The notes: a model not told the origin generated them from the sequence alone. DNA of 64,000 nucleotides from Syntrophotaleaceae bacterium (GCA_041390365.1 JAWKQB010000001.1:248001-312000); one strand, 5' to 3'; positions 1-9,219 are shown, counted from the stretch's first letter. Made by a program: numbers and translations.

Positions 1-2
1 GG

Positions 3-2186
3 ATCGCCCGCAGAATCATCACTCTTGGCGGTATGGCGGTTATTTTCAGTGTTATCCTGATCCTGTTCCTGATCGCTAAAGTGACCTTCCCGCTCTTTTC
101 GGCGCCTAAAATACAAGAAGCCACTTTTTTTTCCCTGACTGATTCTGAGGGTGAAGCCACCCTGGCAGCCGCGGTGGACGATTACCTGGAAAATGCGGTG
201 CTGCTGAAGCGAAGCGGTCTCTTTGCCTTCTACGATCCCAGAGAAGGCCGTCTGGTCCAAAAAATTGCCGTCGAACCTCCTGTCGCCGGCGCAACTGTCG
301 CGGAGGTTGAGAAGACCGCACCCCTGCGCTTCAACCTGTTATGGAGCAACGGGACGTCGACCCTTGAAGAGGTTTCCTTTACCGCAAGCTTTGGTGACCA
401 GGGAAAACGAACCTTCGAGCCTCGGGTCACCAGGCTGGGTTATTGGGAGCCACTGTCCAGGCAGACGGCCGGCCGGGTTCTGGTCAGGTCCGATGATGAA
501 GGCAGCCAGGTTCGCGTCAGTCTGCTGCCAGATCACAGTCTGAGGGTGGAGCAGCAGGCGACCACAACCAGTCTGTTCGGCGAGACCGAGGTGGAAGAGG
601 AGGTCTCGATTCTGCAGGGCCCGCCCCGGGAAGGGATCACGGCACTCGCCCTGAACAGGGACGGCAGCACGCTGTATGCCGGGACCGACCGGGGCACCCT
701 GCTGCGCTGGGACCTTTCGGAGCCGGGAGATCCGATTCTGCTCGACCGGCTTCCCGCTTTCTCCGATCAACGGGGCATCACCGCCCTCAGCCTTATGCTG
801 GGCGAAATATCCCTTGCGGTGGGTGACAGCCGTGGTGGAGTCACGACCTGGTTCCCAGTGGCTTCACCGGCATCAGGGGGAGTGAAACGTCTGCAACTTA
901 TTCATACCCTGCAAGACCACGACAGTCCCGTCGAAACCCTTATTCCTTCACAACGGGAAAAAAGTCTGTTCAGCGTAGATCGCAACGGCACCGTCCATCT
1001 GGATCACATGACCAGCGAACGCCATCTCCTGACTCTTTTTTCCGGAAAATCGCTGAAGCATCTGGCCGTCTCCGGGCGGGGTACGGGGCTTTTAACAGTT
1101 GATTCCTCCGGTCGGGCGACAACCTGGTGGCTGCACAATCCCCATCCGGAAGTGAGTTGGCGCACCCTTTTCGGCAAGGTCTGGTACGAAAACTATGATG
1201 AGCCGGTCTTTGCCTGGCAATCCTCCTCGGCCAGCGACGATTTTGAACCCAAGCTCAGTCTGACCCCTTTGATCTTCGGCACCATCAAGGGGACCTGCTA
1301 CGCCATGCTTTTCGCCATCCCCCTTGCCCTGTTCGGAGCCATCTATACCAGCCAGTTCGGCAATGATCGTTTGCGGGGGATGATCAAACCGGCGGTAGAA
1401 ATTATGGCGGCCATACCATCCGTCATCATCGGCTTCCTGGCGGCCCTGTGGTTTGCCCCGCTGCTGGAAAAATCCGTGCCGGCTCTGTTCGTTTCGATAC
1501 TTCTGGTTCCCACTTTCCTGCTGGCTGCCATTGTCGCCTGGCAGATGCTGGAGAAACGACCCTTTTTCCGGCGTTTGGGCAGGGGGCATGAATTTCTGCT
1601 GCTGGCGCCGGTCCTGATCGCTGCTGTGGCCTGTGCCGTATTTTTGGGGCCTGTGTTCGAGAACTGGCTTTTCGACGGAAATTTCAAGCTTTGGCTCTTT
1701 GGTGACATGGGGGTGCGTTACGACCCGCGCAACAATATCGTTATCGCTTTCGCCCTCGGCTTCGCGGTTATACCCATCATCTTCACCATCGCCGAAGATT
1801 CCCTCTCCAATGTCCCGCACAGTCTCAAGGCGGCCTCCCTGGCCCTGGGTGCCAGCCGTTGGCAGACCGTCTGGCGGATTATTCTGCCTTCGGCCAGCCC
1901 GGGGATTTTTGCCGGTACCATGATCGGTTTGGGAAGGGCCATCGGTGAAACCATGATCGTGCTCATGGCAACGGGCAACACTCCCATCATGGACTGGAGT
2001 ATTTTCAACGGAATGCGGCCCTTGTCCTCCAACATTGCGGTCGAAATTCCGGAAGCACCGCACGGGGGCACTCTGTACAGGGTCCTGTTTCTGTCGGCGG
2101 TGCTGCTCTTCATGATGACCTTCATTCTCAATACCGTCGCCGAACTGGTACGGCAGAGGCTGCGTAAAAAATATGGACGATTCTAG
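3..2186 (+). CDS. pstC: PstC-type phosphate ABC transporter permease with WD40-like insert (5' end cut off)
   Basis: Inner-membrane permease of the Pst high-affinity phosphate importer. The frame stays open to the first base, and the residues before the ATG at 33 (IARRIITLGG) fit the family, so the true start lies outside the window. Numbered from that ATG, one membrane helix (about 2-23) is followed by a large extracytoplasmic region. Part of it (about 200-370) contains short beta-rich units resembling WD40 repeats. The transport domain begins near residue 415, and the EAA loop that docks on PstB (LALGASRWQTVWRIILP) is near 600. Ordinary PstC proteins are about 300 residues, so this is the long form. 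It overlaps pstA by 14 bases and shares its operon with pstB and phoU. No phosphate-binding PstS is visible here. Confidence 0.9.
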   Translation: MARRIITLGGMAVIFSVILILFLIAKVTFPLFSAPKIQEATFFSLTDSEGEATLAAAVDDYLENAVLLKRSGLFAFYDPREGRLVQKIAVEPPVAGATVAEVEKTAPLRFNLLWSNGTSTLEEVSFTASFGDQGKRTFEPRVTRLGYWEPLSRQTAGRVLVRSDDEGSQVRVSLLPDHSLRVEQQATTTSLFGETEVEEEVSILQGPPREGITALALNRDGSTLYAGTDRGTLLRWDLSEPGDPILLDRLPAFSDQRGITALSLMLGEISLAVGDSRGGVTTWFPVASPASGGVKRLQLIHTLQDHDSPVETLIPSQREKSLFSVDRNGTVHLDHMTSERHLLTLFSGKSLKHLAVSGRGTGLLTVDSSGRATTWWLHNPHPEVSWRTLFGKVWYENYDEPVFAWQSSSASDDFEPKLSLTPLIFGTIKGTCYAMLFAIPLALFGAIYTSQFGNDRLRGMIKPAVEIMAAIPSVIIGFLAALWFAPLLEKSVPALFVSILLVPTFLLAAIVAWQMLEKRPFFRRLGRGHEFLLLAPVLIAAVACAVFLGPVFENWLFDGNFKLWLFGDMGVRYDPRNNIVIAFALGFAVIPIIFTIAEDSLSNVPHSLKAASLALGASRWQTVWRIILPSASPGIFAGTMIGLGRAIGETMIVLMATGNTPIMDWSIFNGMRPLSSNIAVEIPEAPHGGTLYRVLFLSAVLLFMMTFILNTVAELVRQRLRKKYGRF

Positions 2187-3843
2187 AACTTCCATGGTTC
2201 CAATGGTTGAAAAACGGACTTCGGCAGAGGCCTCAGGAAAAGGCGGGATGAAAAAATTCTGGCGGCAAGGTGAACCTTTCATCTGGGGAACTGCGGCCGC
2301 TCTCAGCATCACGCTGCTGCTCGCTGCCACACTTCTCGTGGTGGTGATGGTCAACGGCCTGGGGGTTTTCTGGCCGTCGCAGGTCGCCCTGGCAACCTTG
2401 CAGGACGGTAGCCGGGTCATGGGCGAACTGGTCCGCAAGGAAGCGATCTATCAGGGGGAGGGTGAGCGGCTGCAGTTCAAGGTCGGCAACCGGGATCTTT
2501 ACGGGCTGGATTTTCGCTGGGTCGACGAGGAACAGATCGCCCGCCTCGAATTCCCCGAGAACGCGGTTGTGCTGGAAAGGCAGGAGTACGGCAATTTTTA
2601 CGGCATGCTGAGCAGTGTTTCCCTTCCGGCACCGGCGGGTGAGGCCACGGACACCTGGGACCTTCTGGACCAGGCCCACGCATTGGTGGAAGAACGGATG
2701 GAGGTTGTCGAGGATATCGGCGACCAGTTGACCAGTCTCAATATCAGAATGGGGAAACTGAGGAATCGGCAGCTCGAACTGAAGCATGGCGGCCGGGCGC
2801 CGGCAGATGCGGCCCTGCAGCAGATCGAAAACCAAATGCAGCAGATCCGCGAGAAGTTCGAGGGTCTGGTCGATCGCCAGAACGCCTTGCTGAAGGAATT
2901 GCATGAAGTGACCGCCACTTTCGTCAGCGCCGATGGAACTGAAAAAGTCATGGAAGTGGCCAACCTGGTTCGCTACTATCGCCCCAATGAAATGGGATTG
3001 GGGGAAAAGGTCCTGTTCTATCTCAGCAAGCTGGGTGAACTGATTCTGGGAGAACCCCGGGAAGCCAATACCGAAGGGGGGCTTTTCCCGGCCATTTTCG
3101 GCACCGTCATGCTGATTTTCGTCATGAGCCTGGTGTCCTTCCCCCTCGGCGTTCTGGCCGCCATCTACCTGCGGGAATACGCCAAGGATGGACTGATCGT
3201 GCGCCTCGTGCGGATTGCGGTCAACAACCTGGCTGGTATCCCTTCCATCGTCTACGGCATCTTCGGCCTGGCCTTTTTCGTCTACGGCATCGGCTCCAGC
3301 ATCGACATGCTGTTCTTCCCGGAGCGCCTGCCCAATCCCACCTTCGGCACCGGCGGCATCCTCTGGGCCAGCCTGACCCTGTCGCTGCTGACCGTGCCGG
3401 TCGTCATCGTATCAACGGAAGAAGCTTTGGGAGCGATTCCCGCCGGGGTGCGGGACGGCTCCCTGGCTCTGGGGGCGACCAAATTCCAGACCCTGTGGCG
3501 GATTTTGCTGCCGATGGCGTCGCCGGGGATCATGACCGGTCTGATTCTGGCCATGGCCCGCGCGGCCGGCGAGGTGGCGCCGCTGATGATCACCGGGGTG
3601 GTCAAGCTGGCCCCGGCCCTGCCGCTGGACGGCAACTTCCCCTACCTGCATCTGGACCGCAAGTTCATGCATCTGGGCTTCCACATTTACGACATCGGTT
3701 TCCAGTCCCCCAATGTGGAGGCGGCCAAGCCGATGGTCTTCGTCACCACCCTGTTGCTGGTGCTGATCGTGCTGGTGATGAGCAGCATCGCCATTCACTT
3801 GCGCAATAAAATGAAAAAACGCTATACTTACCGGGCATTTTGA
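2173..3843 (+). CDS. pstA: PstA-type phosphate ABC transporter permease, long form
   Basis: Second permease subunit of the phosphate importer, 556 residues against roughly 280-300 for the short form. One helix near residues 38-60 precedes a long extracytoplasmic segment (about 65-290). That segment includes a heptad-like, Q/E/L-rich stretch (about 160-250) likely to be a coiled coil. The multi-helix permease domain follows from about 310, with its EAA loop (LALGATKFQTLWRILLP) near 430. The ATG at 2173 overlaps pstC. An ATG at 2248 with an AAAGGCGGG-like site just before it is a possible alternative start. The gene lies 15 bases before pstB. Confidence 0.92.
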   Translation: MDDSRTSMVPMVEKRTSAEASGKGGMKKFWRQGEPFIWGTAAALSITLLLAATLLVVVMVNGLGVFWPSQVALATLQDGSRVMGELVRKEAIYQGEGERLQFKVGNRDLYGLDFRWVDEEQIARLEFPENAVVLERQEYGNFYGMLSSVSLPAPAGEATDTWDLLDQAHALVEERMEVVEDIGDQLTSLNIRMGKLRNRQLELKHGGRAPADAALQQIENQMQQIREKFEGLVDRQNALLKELHEVTATFVSADGTEKVMEVANLVRYYRPNEMGLGEKVLFYLSKLGELILGEPREANTEGGLFPAIFGTVMLIFVMSLVSFPLGVLAAIYLREYAKDGLIVRLVRIAVNNLAGIPSIVYGIFGLAFFVYGIGSSIDMLFFPERLPNPTFGTGGILWASLTLSLLTVPVVIVSTEEALGAIPAGVRDGSLALGATKFQTLWRILLPMASPGIMTGLILAMARAAGEVAPLMITGVVKLAPALPLDGNFPYLHLDRKFMHLGFHIYDIGFQSPNVEAAKPMVFVTTLLLVLIVLVMSSIAIHLRNKMKKRYTYRAF

Positions 3844-3858
3844 AAAAGGCAGAGATTC

Positions 3859-4641
3859 ATGACTGAAACCTACACAGTTCCCATTCAGGATCCGATCGTC
3901 AACGTCAGCAATCTGGATTTTTACTACGGCCCCTCCAAGGCGCTCCATTCCATCAGCCTGTCCTTTCCGCGCAATCAGGTCACCGCCCTGATCGGCCCCT
4001 CGGGCTGCGGCAAGTCGACCTTTCTGCGCTGCCTCAACCGGATGAACGATCTGGTCGACGGGGCGCGGACGGAAGGGAGCATCCTTCTGGAGGGGCAGGA
4101 GATCAATTCTCCGGATACCGATATCATCGCCCTGCGCCGCAAGGTCGGCATGGTGTTTCAGAAATCCAACCCCTTTCCCAAATCGATCTACGAAAATGTG
4201 ATTTACGGGCTCCGCATCGGCGGGGAGAAGGACAAGACCCGGCTTGATGAAACGGTGGAAAGGAGTCTGAAAGGCGCCGCTCTCTGGGATGAGGTGAAGG
4301 ATCGCCTGCAGGAATCGGCGTTGAGCCTCTCCGGCGGCCAGATGCAGCGACTGTGCATCGCCCGGGCCATTGCCGTGAATCCCGAGATTGTGCTGATGGA
4401 TGAGCCCTGCTCGGCCCTCGACCCCAAGTCAACCGCCCGGGTGGAGGAGCTGATCGGGGAATTGCGCTCTTCCTACACCATCATCATCGTCACCCATAAC
4501 ATGCAGCAGGCCGCGCGTGTGTCCGACTATACCGCCTTTCTCTATGAAGGGTGGCTGGTCGAGTTCGGGCTGACCAAGCATATTTTCGTCAAGCCGAAGA
4601 GCAAGCAGACCGAAGACTACATTACCGGACGGTTCGGTTGA
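3859..4641 (+). CDS. pstB: phosphate ABC transporter ATP-binding protein PstB
   Basis: Cytoplasmic ATPase that powers phosphate import through PstC and PstA. At 260 residues it has the standard length. Walker A (GPSGCGKST) is near residue 45, the ABC signature (LSGGQMQR) near 157 and Walker B (VLMDEP) near 178, followed by the switch histidine in IIVTHNMQQAARVSDY. It sits between the permease genes and phoU with short gaps, so one transcript is likely. All catalytic motifs are intact. Confidence 0.97.
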   Translation: MTETYTVPIQDPIVNVSNLDFYYGPSKALHSISLSFPRNQVTALIGPSGCGKSTFLRCLNRMNDLVDGARTEGSILLEGQEINSPDTDIIALRRKVGMVFQKSNPFPKSIYENVIYGLRIGGEKDKTRLDETVERSLKGAALWDEVKDRLQESALSLSGGQMQRLCIARAIAVNPEIVLMDEPCSALDPKSTARVEELIGELRSSYTIIIVTHNMQQAARVSDYTAFLYEGWLVEFGLTKHIFVKPKSKQTEDYITGRFG

Positions 4642-4657
4642 AAGGGATATCATAATT

Positions 4658-5311
4658 ATGACAATGCATCTCGCCAGAGAGATTGAAAAATTGAAGAAGC
4701 GGATCCTCACCCTGGGGTCGGAGGTCGAGGACGTTCTGCAGCAGTCTGTCCAGGCCTTGGACACAATGGACGGCAGCCTGGCCGCCACGGTTGCCGAAGG
4801 CGACAATCGCATCGACACCCTCGAGGTCGACCTGGAGGAGGAGTGCCTCAAGGTCCTGGCCCTTTACCAGCCGGTGGCCAACGACCTGCGTTTCATCATT
4901 TCGGTGCTCAAAATCAACAACGATCTGGAGCGGATCGCCGATCTGGCGGTCAACATCTCCGAACGGGTTCTAGATCTGCTCAGGCATGAACGGATTCCCG
5001 TTCCCTTCCAGTTTTCGGAAATGTCCGGACTTGTCTCCGACATGGTCAAAAAAAGCCTCGATTCCCTCGTGAATCTCGACCAGCGGCAGGCACGGGAGGT
5101 GATCGCCCTGGACGACCAGGTCGACGCCCTGCACCACAACAGCTACGGACTGGTCAAGGATCGGATACGCAAGAACCCGAATCATATCGAGCCTCTGATC
5201 TGCTACCTGGTGGTTTCCCGCTACCTGGAAAGGATTGCCGACCAGGCCACCAACATCGCCGAGGATGTGCTCTACCTCATCGAAGGAAAGATCGTGCGAC
5301 ACACGATTTAG
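4658..5311 (+). CDS. phoU: phosphate transport regulator PhoU
   Basis: Cytoplasmic all-helical protein that couples Pst transporter status to the PhoR-PhoB phosphate response and restrains uptake. The 217-residue length and two repeated three-helix PhoU units fit the family. Each unit carries the acidic metal-binding motif: ERIADLAVNISE in the first and ERIADQATNIAEDVLYL in the second. It lies 16 bases after pstB as the last gene of the operon, and a hairpin follows its stop codon. Confidence 0.95.
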   Translation: MTMHLAREIEKLKKRILTLGSEVEDVLQQSVQALDTMDGSLAATVAEGDNRIDTLEVDLEEECLKVLALYQPVANDLRFIISVLKINNDLERIADLAVNISERVLDLLRHERIPVPFQFSEMSGLVSDMVKKSLDSLVNLDQRQAREVIALDDQVDALHHNSYGLVKDRIRKNPNHIEPLICYLVVSRYLERIADQATNIAEDVLYLIEGKIVRHTI

Positions 5312-5329
5312 TTCTGCCCAAACAAACGA

Positions 5330-5359
5330 GGGGCTGCGCAGAATTCTGAGCAGCCCCTT
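5330..5359. terminator. hairpin between convergent phoU and deaminase genes
   Basis: GGGGCTGC at 5330-5337 pairs with GCAGCCCC at 5350-5357, and the loop holds the palindrome CAGAATTCTG. There is no good T-tract on the plus strand, so it is a weak intrinsic terminator or an RNA-stabilising end. It lies where transcription from both sides converges. Confidence 0.55.
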
Positions 5360-5400
5360 CCGACTTCCTTCCTTGAAGTCCCTGCAGTCACTGATTCCCG

Positions 5401-5985
5401 TTACCCGTTGTAAACCACTCCGCCCCGGCGAATATAATCTTCCATGATCCGCCGAGCCTCCTCGCGACCCACATCCCGCAAGACCCTGATGCCGCGCCTT
5501 TCCAGTCCGGCGACCCAATCCGCCGGTTTGTCCCCTTCGTCGAAGCCGACAGCCCTCGCATCACTGTCCCGGGCGCCGCAGATCAGGCTACGGATGCCGG
5601 ACCAGGGGAGGGCTCCGAGGCACATGGCGCACGGTTCAGTGGAAGAGACCAGTTCACAGACAGGCAGCCTGTTTCCGTTAAGGGTAAAGGATTGGAGGCG
5701 CCTCTGGGCGAGCATCAGAGCGACCATTTCGGCATGGGCGGCGGAGCAGCCGCAATAGGTGACAAGATTGACCCCGGCCGCGATCAGCAAGCCGGTCTTC
5801 ATGTCGAAAACCGCCGCCGCGAAGGGACCTCCCGTCTGTTTTGCGACATTGGCGCTGGCCAGGGCCAGCACCAGGTCCATCCGCTCGCGGGAGCCGGGGT
5901 AGATGCGGTCTGCCGGCGGAAGGACCTCGCTGATCCAGGCGGGCAGGCGCAGGCTCACTTCGAAGGGGAGAGGGGGCATGGCCAT
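5401..5985 (-). CDS. nucleoside/guanine deaminase family protein (zinc-dependent)
   Basis: Cytidine-deaminase-fold enzyme of the nucleoside deaminase group, which contains guanine deaminases and TadA. Of its 194 residues, the zinc and catalytic signatures are visible: HAEMVAL (zinc histidine and proton-shuttle glutamate) and PCAMCLGALPWSGI (two zinc cysteines). The substrate cannot be read from sequence; the length exceeds typical TadA and the C-terminal part suggests a free base or nucleoside substrate. It is the last gene of a three-gene reverse-strand set, 30 bases after an FRG-domain gene, which in turn follows a ModE-type regulator. Confidence 0.85.
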   Translation of the reverse strand: MAMPPLPFEVSLRLPAWISEVLPPADRIYPGSRERMDLVLALASANVAKQTGGPFAAAVFDMKTGLLIAAGVNLVTYCGCSAAHAEMVALMLAQRRLQSFTLNGNRLPVCELVSSTEPCAMCLGALPWSGIRSLICGARDSDARAVGFDEGDKPADWVAGLERRGIRVLRDVGREEARRIMEDYIRRGGVVYNG

Positions 5986-6015
5986 GGCAATTCCATCGCA
6001 GGGGAAGGGGACGGT

Positions 6016-6855
6016 TCAGCGGCAGAAGTAGGCGACGTCCTTAGGGCTGTAATGCCGCTTGAGCCACTGGCTGAGGCCGTCCAGCCCGGGAAACAGCACC
6101 CGCTCGGTGATGTTGGCCTGGTCAAGCTTGTCCCGGATTTCCCACTTGAGTTCCGCTGGGATGACGACCTTGCGCCACATGTCCGAATGACCCCGCAGGC
6201 AGTCGCAGAGCGATTTTTCCGGGTCGGACATGACGGAAAAAAACGCGTGCTGGTTGACGATGCGCTCCTGCATTGACGGCGGCTCGAAAAAGATCACGGA
6301 ATCCTCGGCGGCCATGGCGGCCAACTGCTCCCGGTTGGTGATCAGCTCGGCCAGCATTTCAACGGTAAAGACGTTGGCCCCTTCCTGATCCAGCCGCAGG
6401 CGCAGGGTGTCGGGAAGAAGTTTCCGGGTCTTGACGTAATTGACGGCCCAAATGGCTCCGTCCACATTGAACTTGCAGATGTTGGCGGTGGCGAAATGCA
6501 TGGCGATGAAGGGGGAGTAGGTCCAGTCCAGCAGCCGGGTCGGCAGCCCATAGTGCTGGGCCACCGACATCCAGTGCCAGAAGGAGCCCTCCTGCACACC
6601 CTGGCCATGCGCATACTTCTTGAAATTGCGCAGCAGGTGATGTTCCAGACGACCGTAGTCGCCGCCCAGACGGATAAGCGTGGTCTCCAGCCGGTAACCG
6701 GCGTCAGACAGTCCGCGAAAGGCGAAGCGTGAACGGAAACGCCCCAGATCCTCGTCCCAGGATTCGGCAAACAGCTCGTTCTGCAGTTCGCTCCAGCTGT
6801 TGATGCGGATTTCGTTGACGGGAAACTCGATGTCGGCAGATCGGCCGATGGTCAT
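6016..6855 (-). CDS. FRG-domain protein
   Basis: A 279-residue protein of the FRG family, named for its conserved Phe-Arg-Gly, seen here in FAFRGLSD (about residues 47-54). A second family motif, AQHYGLPTRLLDWTYSPFIA, is at about 117-136. The biochemical function of the family is not settled; members occur in phage-defence and other accessory loci. No signal peptide or membrane helix is seen. The start is 15 bases after the ModE-type gene and the stop 30 bases before the deaminase gene, so co-transcription is likely. A mechanistic link among the three is not apparent. Confidence 0.85.
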   Translation of the reverse strand: MTIGRSADIEFPVNEIRINSWSELQNELFAESWDEDLGRFRSRFAFRGLSDAGYRLETTLIRLGGDYGRLEHHLLRNFKKYAHGQGVQEGSFWHWMSVAQHYGLPTRLLDWTYSPFIAMHFATANICKFNVDGAIWAVNYVKTRKLLPDTLRLRLDQEGANVFTVEMLAELITNREQLAAMAAEDSVIFFEPPSMQERIVNQHAFFSVMSDPEKSLCDCLRGHSDMWRKVVIPAELKWEIRDKLDQANITERVLFPGLDGLSQWLKRHYSPKDVAYFCR

Positions 6856-6870
6856 GGATTCCCCTCGGCT

Positions 6871-7683
6871 CTACAGGACGCCCAGAATGACGCTCGTCAC
6901 CTGGAACAGGGCCCAGGCTTCATCCCCCTCGGCCAACTCCAGGCTCTCCTCGCTGCTGGTGCTCAAGGTGGCGCTGATGGTGCTGCCGCCGGGGAGTTCC
7001 AGGGATACCTCGCTGTTGACCGGTCCTTCCATGATCCGGGAGATGCGACCTTTGAGCAGATTGCAGGAGCTGATGCGGGCGTCGCCGAGTTCCTTGACGA
7101 TGACGATGGCGGGGGCCTTGACCATGGCGATGACCTCGCTGCCGATCTCCAGTCCCAGCGCCTCGACGCTTTCGTTGGTGATCAGGGCGGACAGCTTGTC
7201 CTCGCCTTTGAGCTGCATTTCCACCAGGGTATTGATGTTTCCCCGGGAGAGGTGACTCACCTTTCCGGACCAGAGGTTCCTGGCGCTGACCTTCATGTTC
7301 ATTTTCCGCAAAAACTTGTAGAAGCCTTCATCCTCGCCCATATGCTTGCCGATAGCGGCCAGAAAACGCTCGTGTTCAGCCTGGATGGCCCGGTAGCGAC
7401 GAACCACCTCCCGCCCTTCGTCGGTCAGTCGTGTACCGCCACCCCCCTTGCCGCCGGCGGACTTGACCACCAGCGGCTTGTCGGCCAGGTTGTTCAGGGC
7501 GTCCACCTGCTCCCAGGCGGTCTTGTAGCTGATCCCGTGGGCCTTGCCGGCCTTGGTGATCGATCCGAACTGATCGATTTTTTCCAGCAGGTCGATGCGG
7601 CTTGCACCCAGAAAATCCTCGCCATCCTTCTTGAAGGAAACGGAACCGGCAACCATCATCGGTGTCGACTTTTTTTTGACCAA
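6871..7683 (-). CDS. modE: ModE-type molybdate-responsive regulator (HTH plus TOBE domains)
   Basis: DNA-binding regulator expected to sense molybdate or tungstate. The N-terminal winged helix (about residues 15-110) shows the ModE signature: DLLEKIDQFGSITKAGKAHG then SYKTAWEQVDALNN. Two TOBE-type oxyanion-binding repeats follow (about 130-200 and 205-270), the first beginning SARNLWSGKV. I chose TTG at 7683 because GGGGAGGAG sits 6 bases upstream of it; a longer reading from 7701 would place that site inside the gene. It is divergent from a PAS-LuxR gene and heads a set with the FRG and deaminase genes. Confidence 0.88.
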   Translation of the reverse strand: MVKKKSTPMMVAGSVSFKKDGEDFLGASRIDLLEKIDQFGSITKAGKAHGISYKTAWEQVDALNNLADKPLVVKSAGGKGGGGTRLTDEGREVVRRYRAIQAEHERFLAAIGKHMGEDEGFYKFLRKMNMKVSARNLWSGKVSHLSRGNINTLVEMQLKGEDKLSALITNESVEALGLEIGSEVIAMVKAPAIVIVKELGDARISSCNLLKGRISRIMEGPVNSEVSLELPGGSTISATLSTSSEESLELAEGDEAWALFQVTSVILGVL

Positions 7684-7888
7684 AGCAGTGCTCCTCCCCA
7701 ATTCGCGTTTGACTTTCTAAATGTACCTTCAATAGTGTTTAAAAACAAATATAAAAACGACCGGTAACCGCCGTCGCCCGCCGGGATTCATCTGCAGGGA
7801 CCCGGTTTGCCATGGGATTTACAGATCGGGCCCGGCGTGGCAGAATCGGTCCGCTGTGTGTCGCCCCATAATCGAAAGGCAGGATCCG

Positions 7889-9139
7889 ATGGAACCGTAC
7901 CAAGATGAGGAAATTCTCCGGCTGCGTGACGCCAACCGCGCCCTGCTCCGGGAGAGGGACCATTATCAGCATATCTTTGCGGCCACCACCAACCTGGTTC
8001 TGGTGGCCGATTCCACCGGACGCATCTATCGCCTCAACCCGGAGGCCGAACACTGTTTCCCCGCCGGCGGAGCCCTCGGCCAATTTTTCTGGGAGCTGCT
8101 CCAGTTGCCCGCTTCCAGCCTCGACGAGGTGCTGATGACCTGCCGTCCGGAGAGCAAGCAGGAGATCGCCCTGTTCGGCGGCAGCCTTCATTATGTCCTG
8201 CGCATCCTGCCCTCCATGCCCGAGGGGTTTATCCTGATCCTGAACGACATCACCCGGCAGGTGGATCATGCCCAGGAACTCGAAAGGCTGGTGCTTGAAA
8301 GAACCCATGCCCTGACCAACTCCGAAACCATGCTCCGGCATATTTTCCAATCCGCCGGCAACGGCATCATGCTGGTCGACGAAGGCTTGCGCATCGTCAA
8401 GGCCAATCACCGCGCCTGCGTCATCTACGGCCGCTCCATGGAACAACTGCTGGGATTGGACGTGCGCACCCTCACCGATGATGAGGGGCGGAGGGTCCTG
8501 GAATCCTGCCTCTCGGAGCGGGAAGATCAGGGCGGCCGGAGCGACGAGATGCTCGCTCTGCGCAGTGGCGGGCAGGTTCTGCCGACCAGCATCACCGTCA
8601 CCCGGGTGGCCATCGACGATAAGAGGTTCTGGACCGTGATCGTGCGGGACATCTCCCGGCAGAAGGCCCTGGAGGAGAGATTGCGTTTCGAAAAGAAGCA
8701 GACCGAAGAGATGAACGTCACCCTGCGCAATGTCCTTAAGAGCATCGATGCCGAAAGGCGCCAGTTCGAGCGGAACATGGCGGACAAAATCGCCTCTGAG
8801 CTGTTGCCGGTTCTGGAAAAGCTGGATCAGGAGTCCCGCGGCGTTCGCTCCGGTTATCTCGACCTGATCAGGGATCAACTCATCGGGCTGACCAGGGGGT
8901 TCGAAACCGAACTGGACGCCAACCTGCTGAAACTGAGCCGGACGGAAATCTCCGTCTGCCGAATGATCCGCGCCGGCAGCACCACCAAGGAGATTTGTGA
9001 AGCCCTGAACCTGGCTTTCGAAACGGTACAGACCCATCGCAAGAACATTCGCCGCAAACTCGGTCTGAATGGAAAAAGCGTCAATCTGCAGGCTTTTCTC
9101 GCCAGCCGCAGCCGGTCTCTGCTCCCTGCCGAAGCATAA
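7889..9139 (+). CDS. PAS-domain LuxR-type transcriptional regulator
   Basis: Cytoplasmic regulator of 416 residues with no receiver domain and no membrane helix. Two PAS-like sensor domains (about 25-130 and 145-260) are joined by a short helix, with a coiled-coil-like stretch (about 265-330). The C-terminal LuxR/GerE helix-turn-helix (about 348-395) contains LSRTEISVCRMIRAG and ETVQTHRKNIRRKLGL. ATG 7889 is preferred over GTG 7856 because AAAGGCAGGA precedes it. It lies upstream of the aldehyde oxidoreductase in the same direction, with a 9-bp palindrome and a riboswitch between them, so it is the obvious candidate regulator of that gene. The signal is unknown. Confidence 0.85.
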   Translation: MEPYQDEEILRLRDANRALLRERDHYQHIFAATTNLVLVADSTGRIYRLNPEAEHCFPAGGALGQFFWELLQLPASSLDEVLMTCRPESKQEIALFGGSLHYVLRILPSMPEGFILILNDITRQVDHAQELERLVLERTHALTNSETMLRHIFQSAGNGIMLVDEGLRIVKANHRACVIYGRSMEQLLGLDVRTLTDDEGRRVLESCLSEREDQGGRSDEMLALRSGGQVLPTSITVTRVAIDDKRFWTVIVRDISRQKALEERLRFEKKQTEEMNVTLRNVLKSIDAERRQFERNMADKIASELLPVLEKLDQESRGVRSGYLDLIRDQLIGLTRGFETELDANLLKLSRTEISVCRMIRAGSTTKEICEALNLAFETVQTHRKNIRRKLGLNGKSVNLQAFLASRSRSLLPAEA

Positions 9140-9152
9140 TTCTGCCGCCTTG

Positions 9153-9178
9153 TTTCGGGTAGGTCAAAATACCCGAAA
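9153..9178. promoter_or_regulatory. perfect 9-bp inverted repeat upstream of the aldehyde oxidoreductase
   Basis: TTTCGGGTA (9153-9161) and TACCCGAAA (9170-9178) are perfect inverted copies separated by 8 bases. A further CCCCGAAA follows at 9182-9189. It begins 13 bases after the PAS-LuxR stop and its centre is about 66 bases before a start site predicted from the TATATT at 9220, a plausible activator position. No long T-tract follows, so an operator is more likely than a terminator. Confidence 0.5.
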
Positions 9179-9219
9179 TTACCCCGAAAGCTGACCTGTC
9201 CGACCCTTCCTCAGAGTGC

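Noticed and set aside
7856..7888. GTG 7856 as start of the PAS-LuxR gene
   Set aside because: No ribosome site precedes it, whereas AAAGGCAGGA precedes ATG 7889.
9153..9178. Rho-independent terminator of the PAS-LuxR gene
   Set aside because: The palindrome forms a stem but is followed by TTACCCCG, not a T-tract. An operator role fits the position better, although a weak terminator is not excluded.
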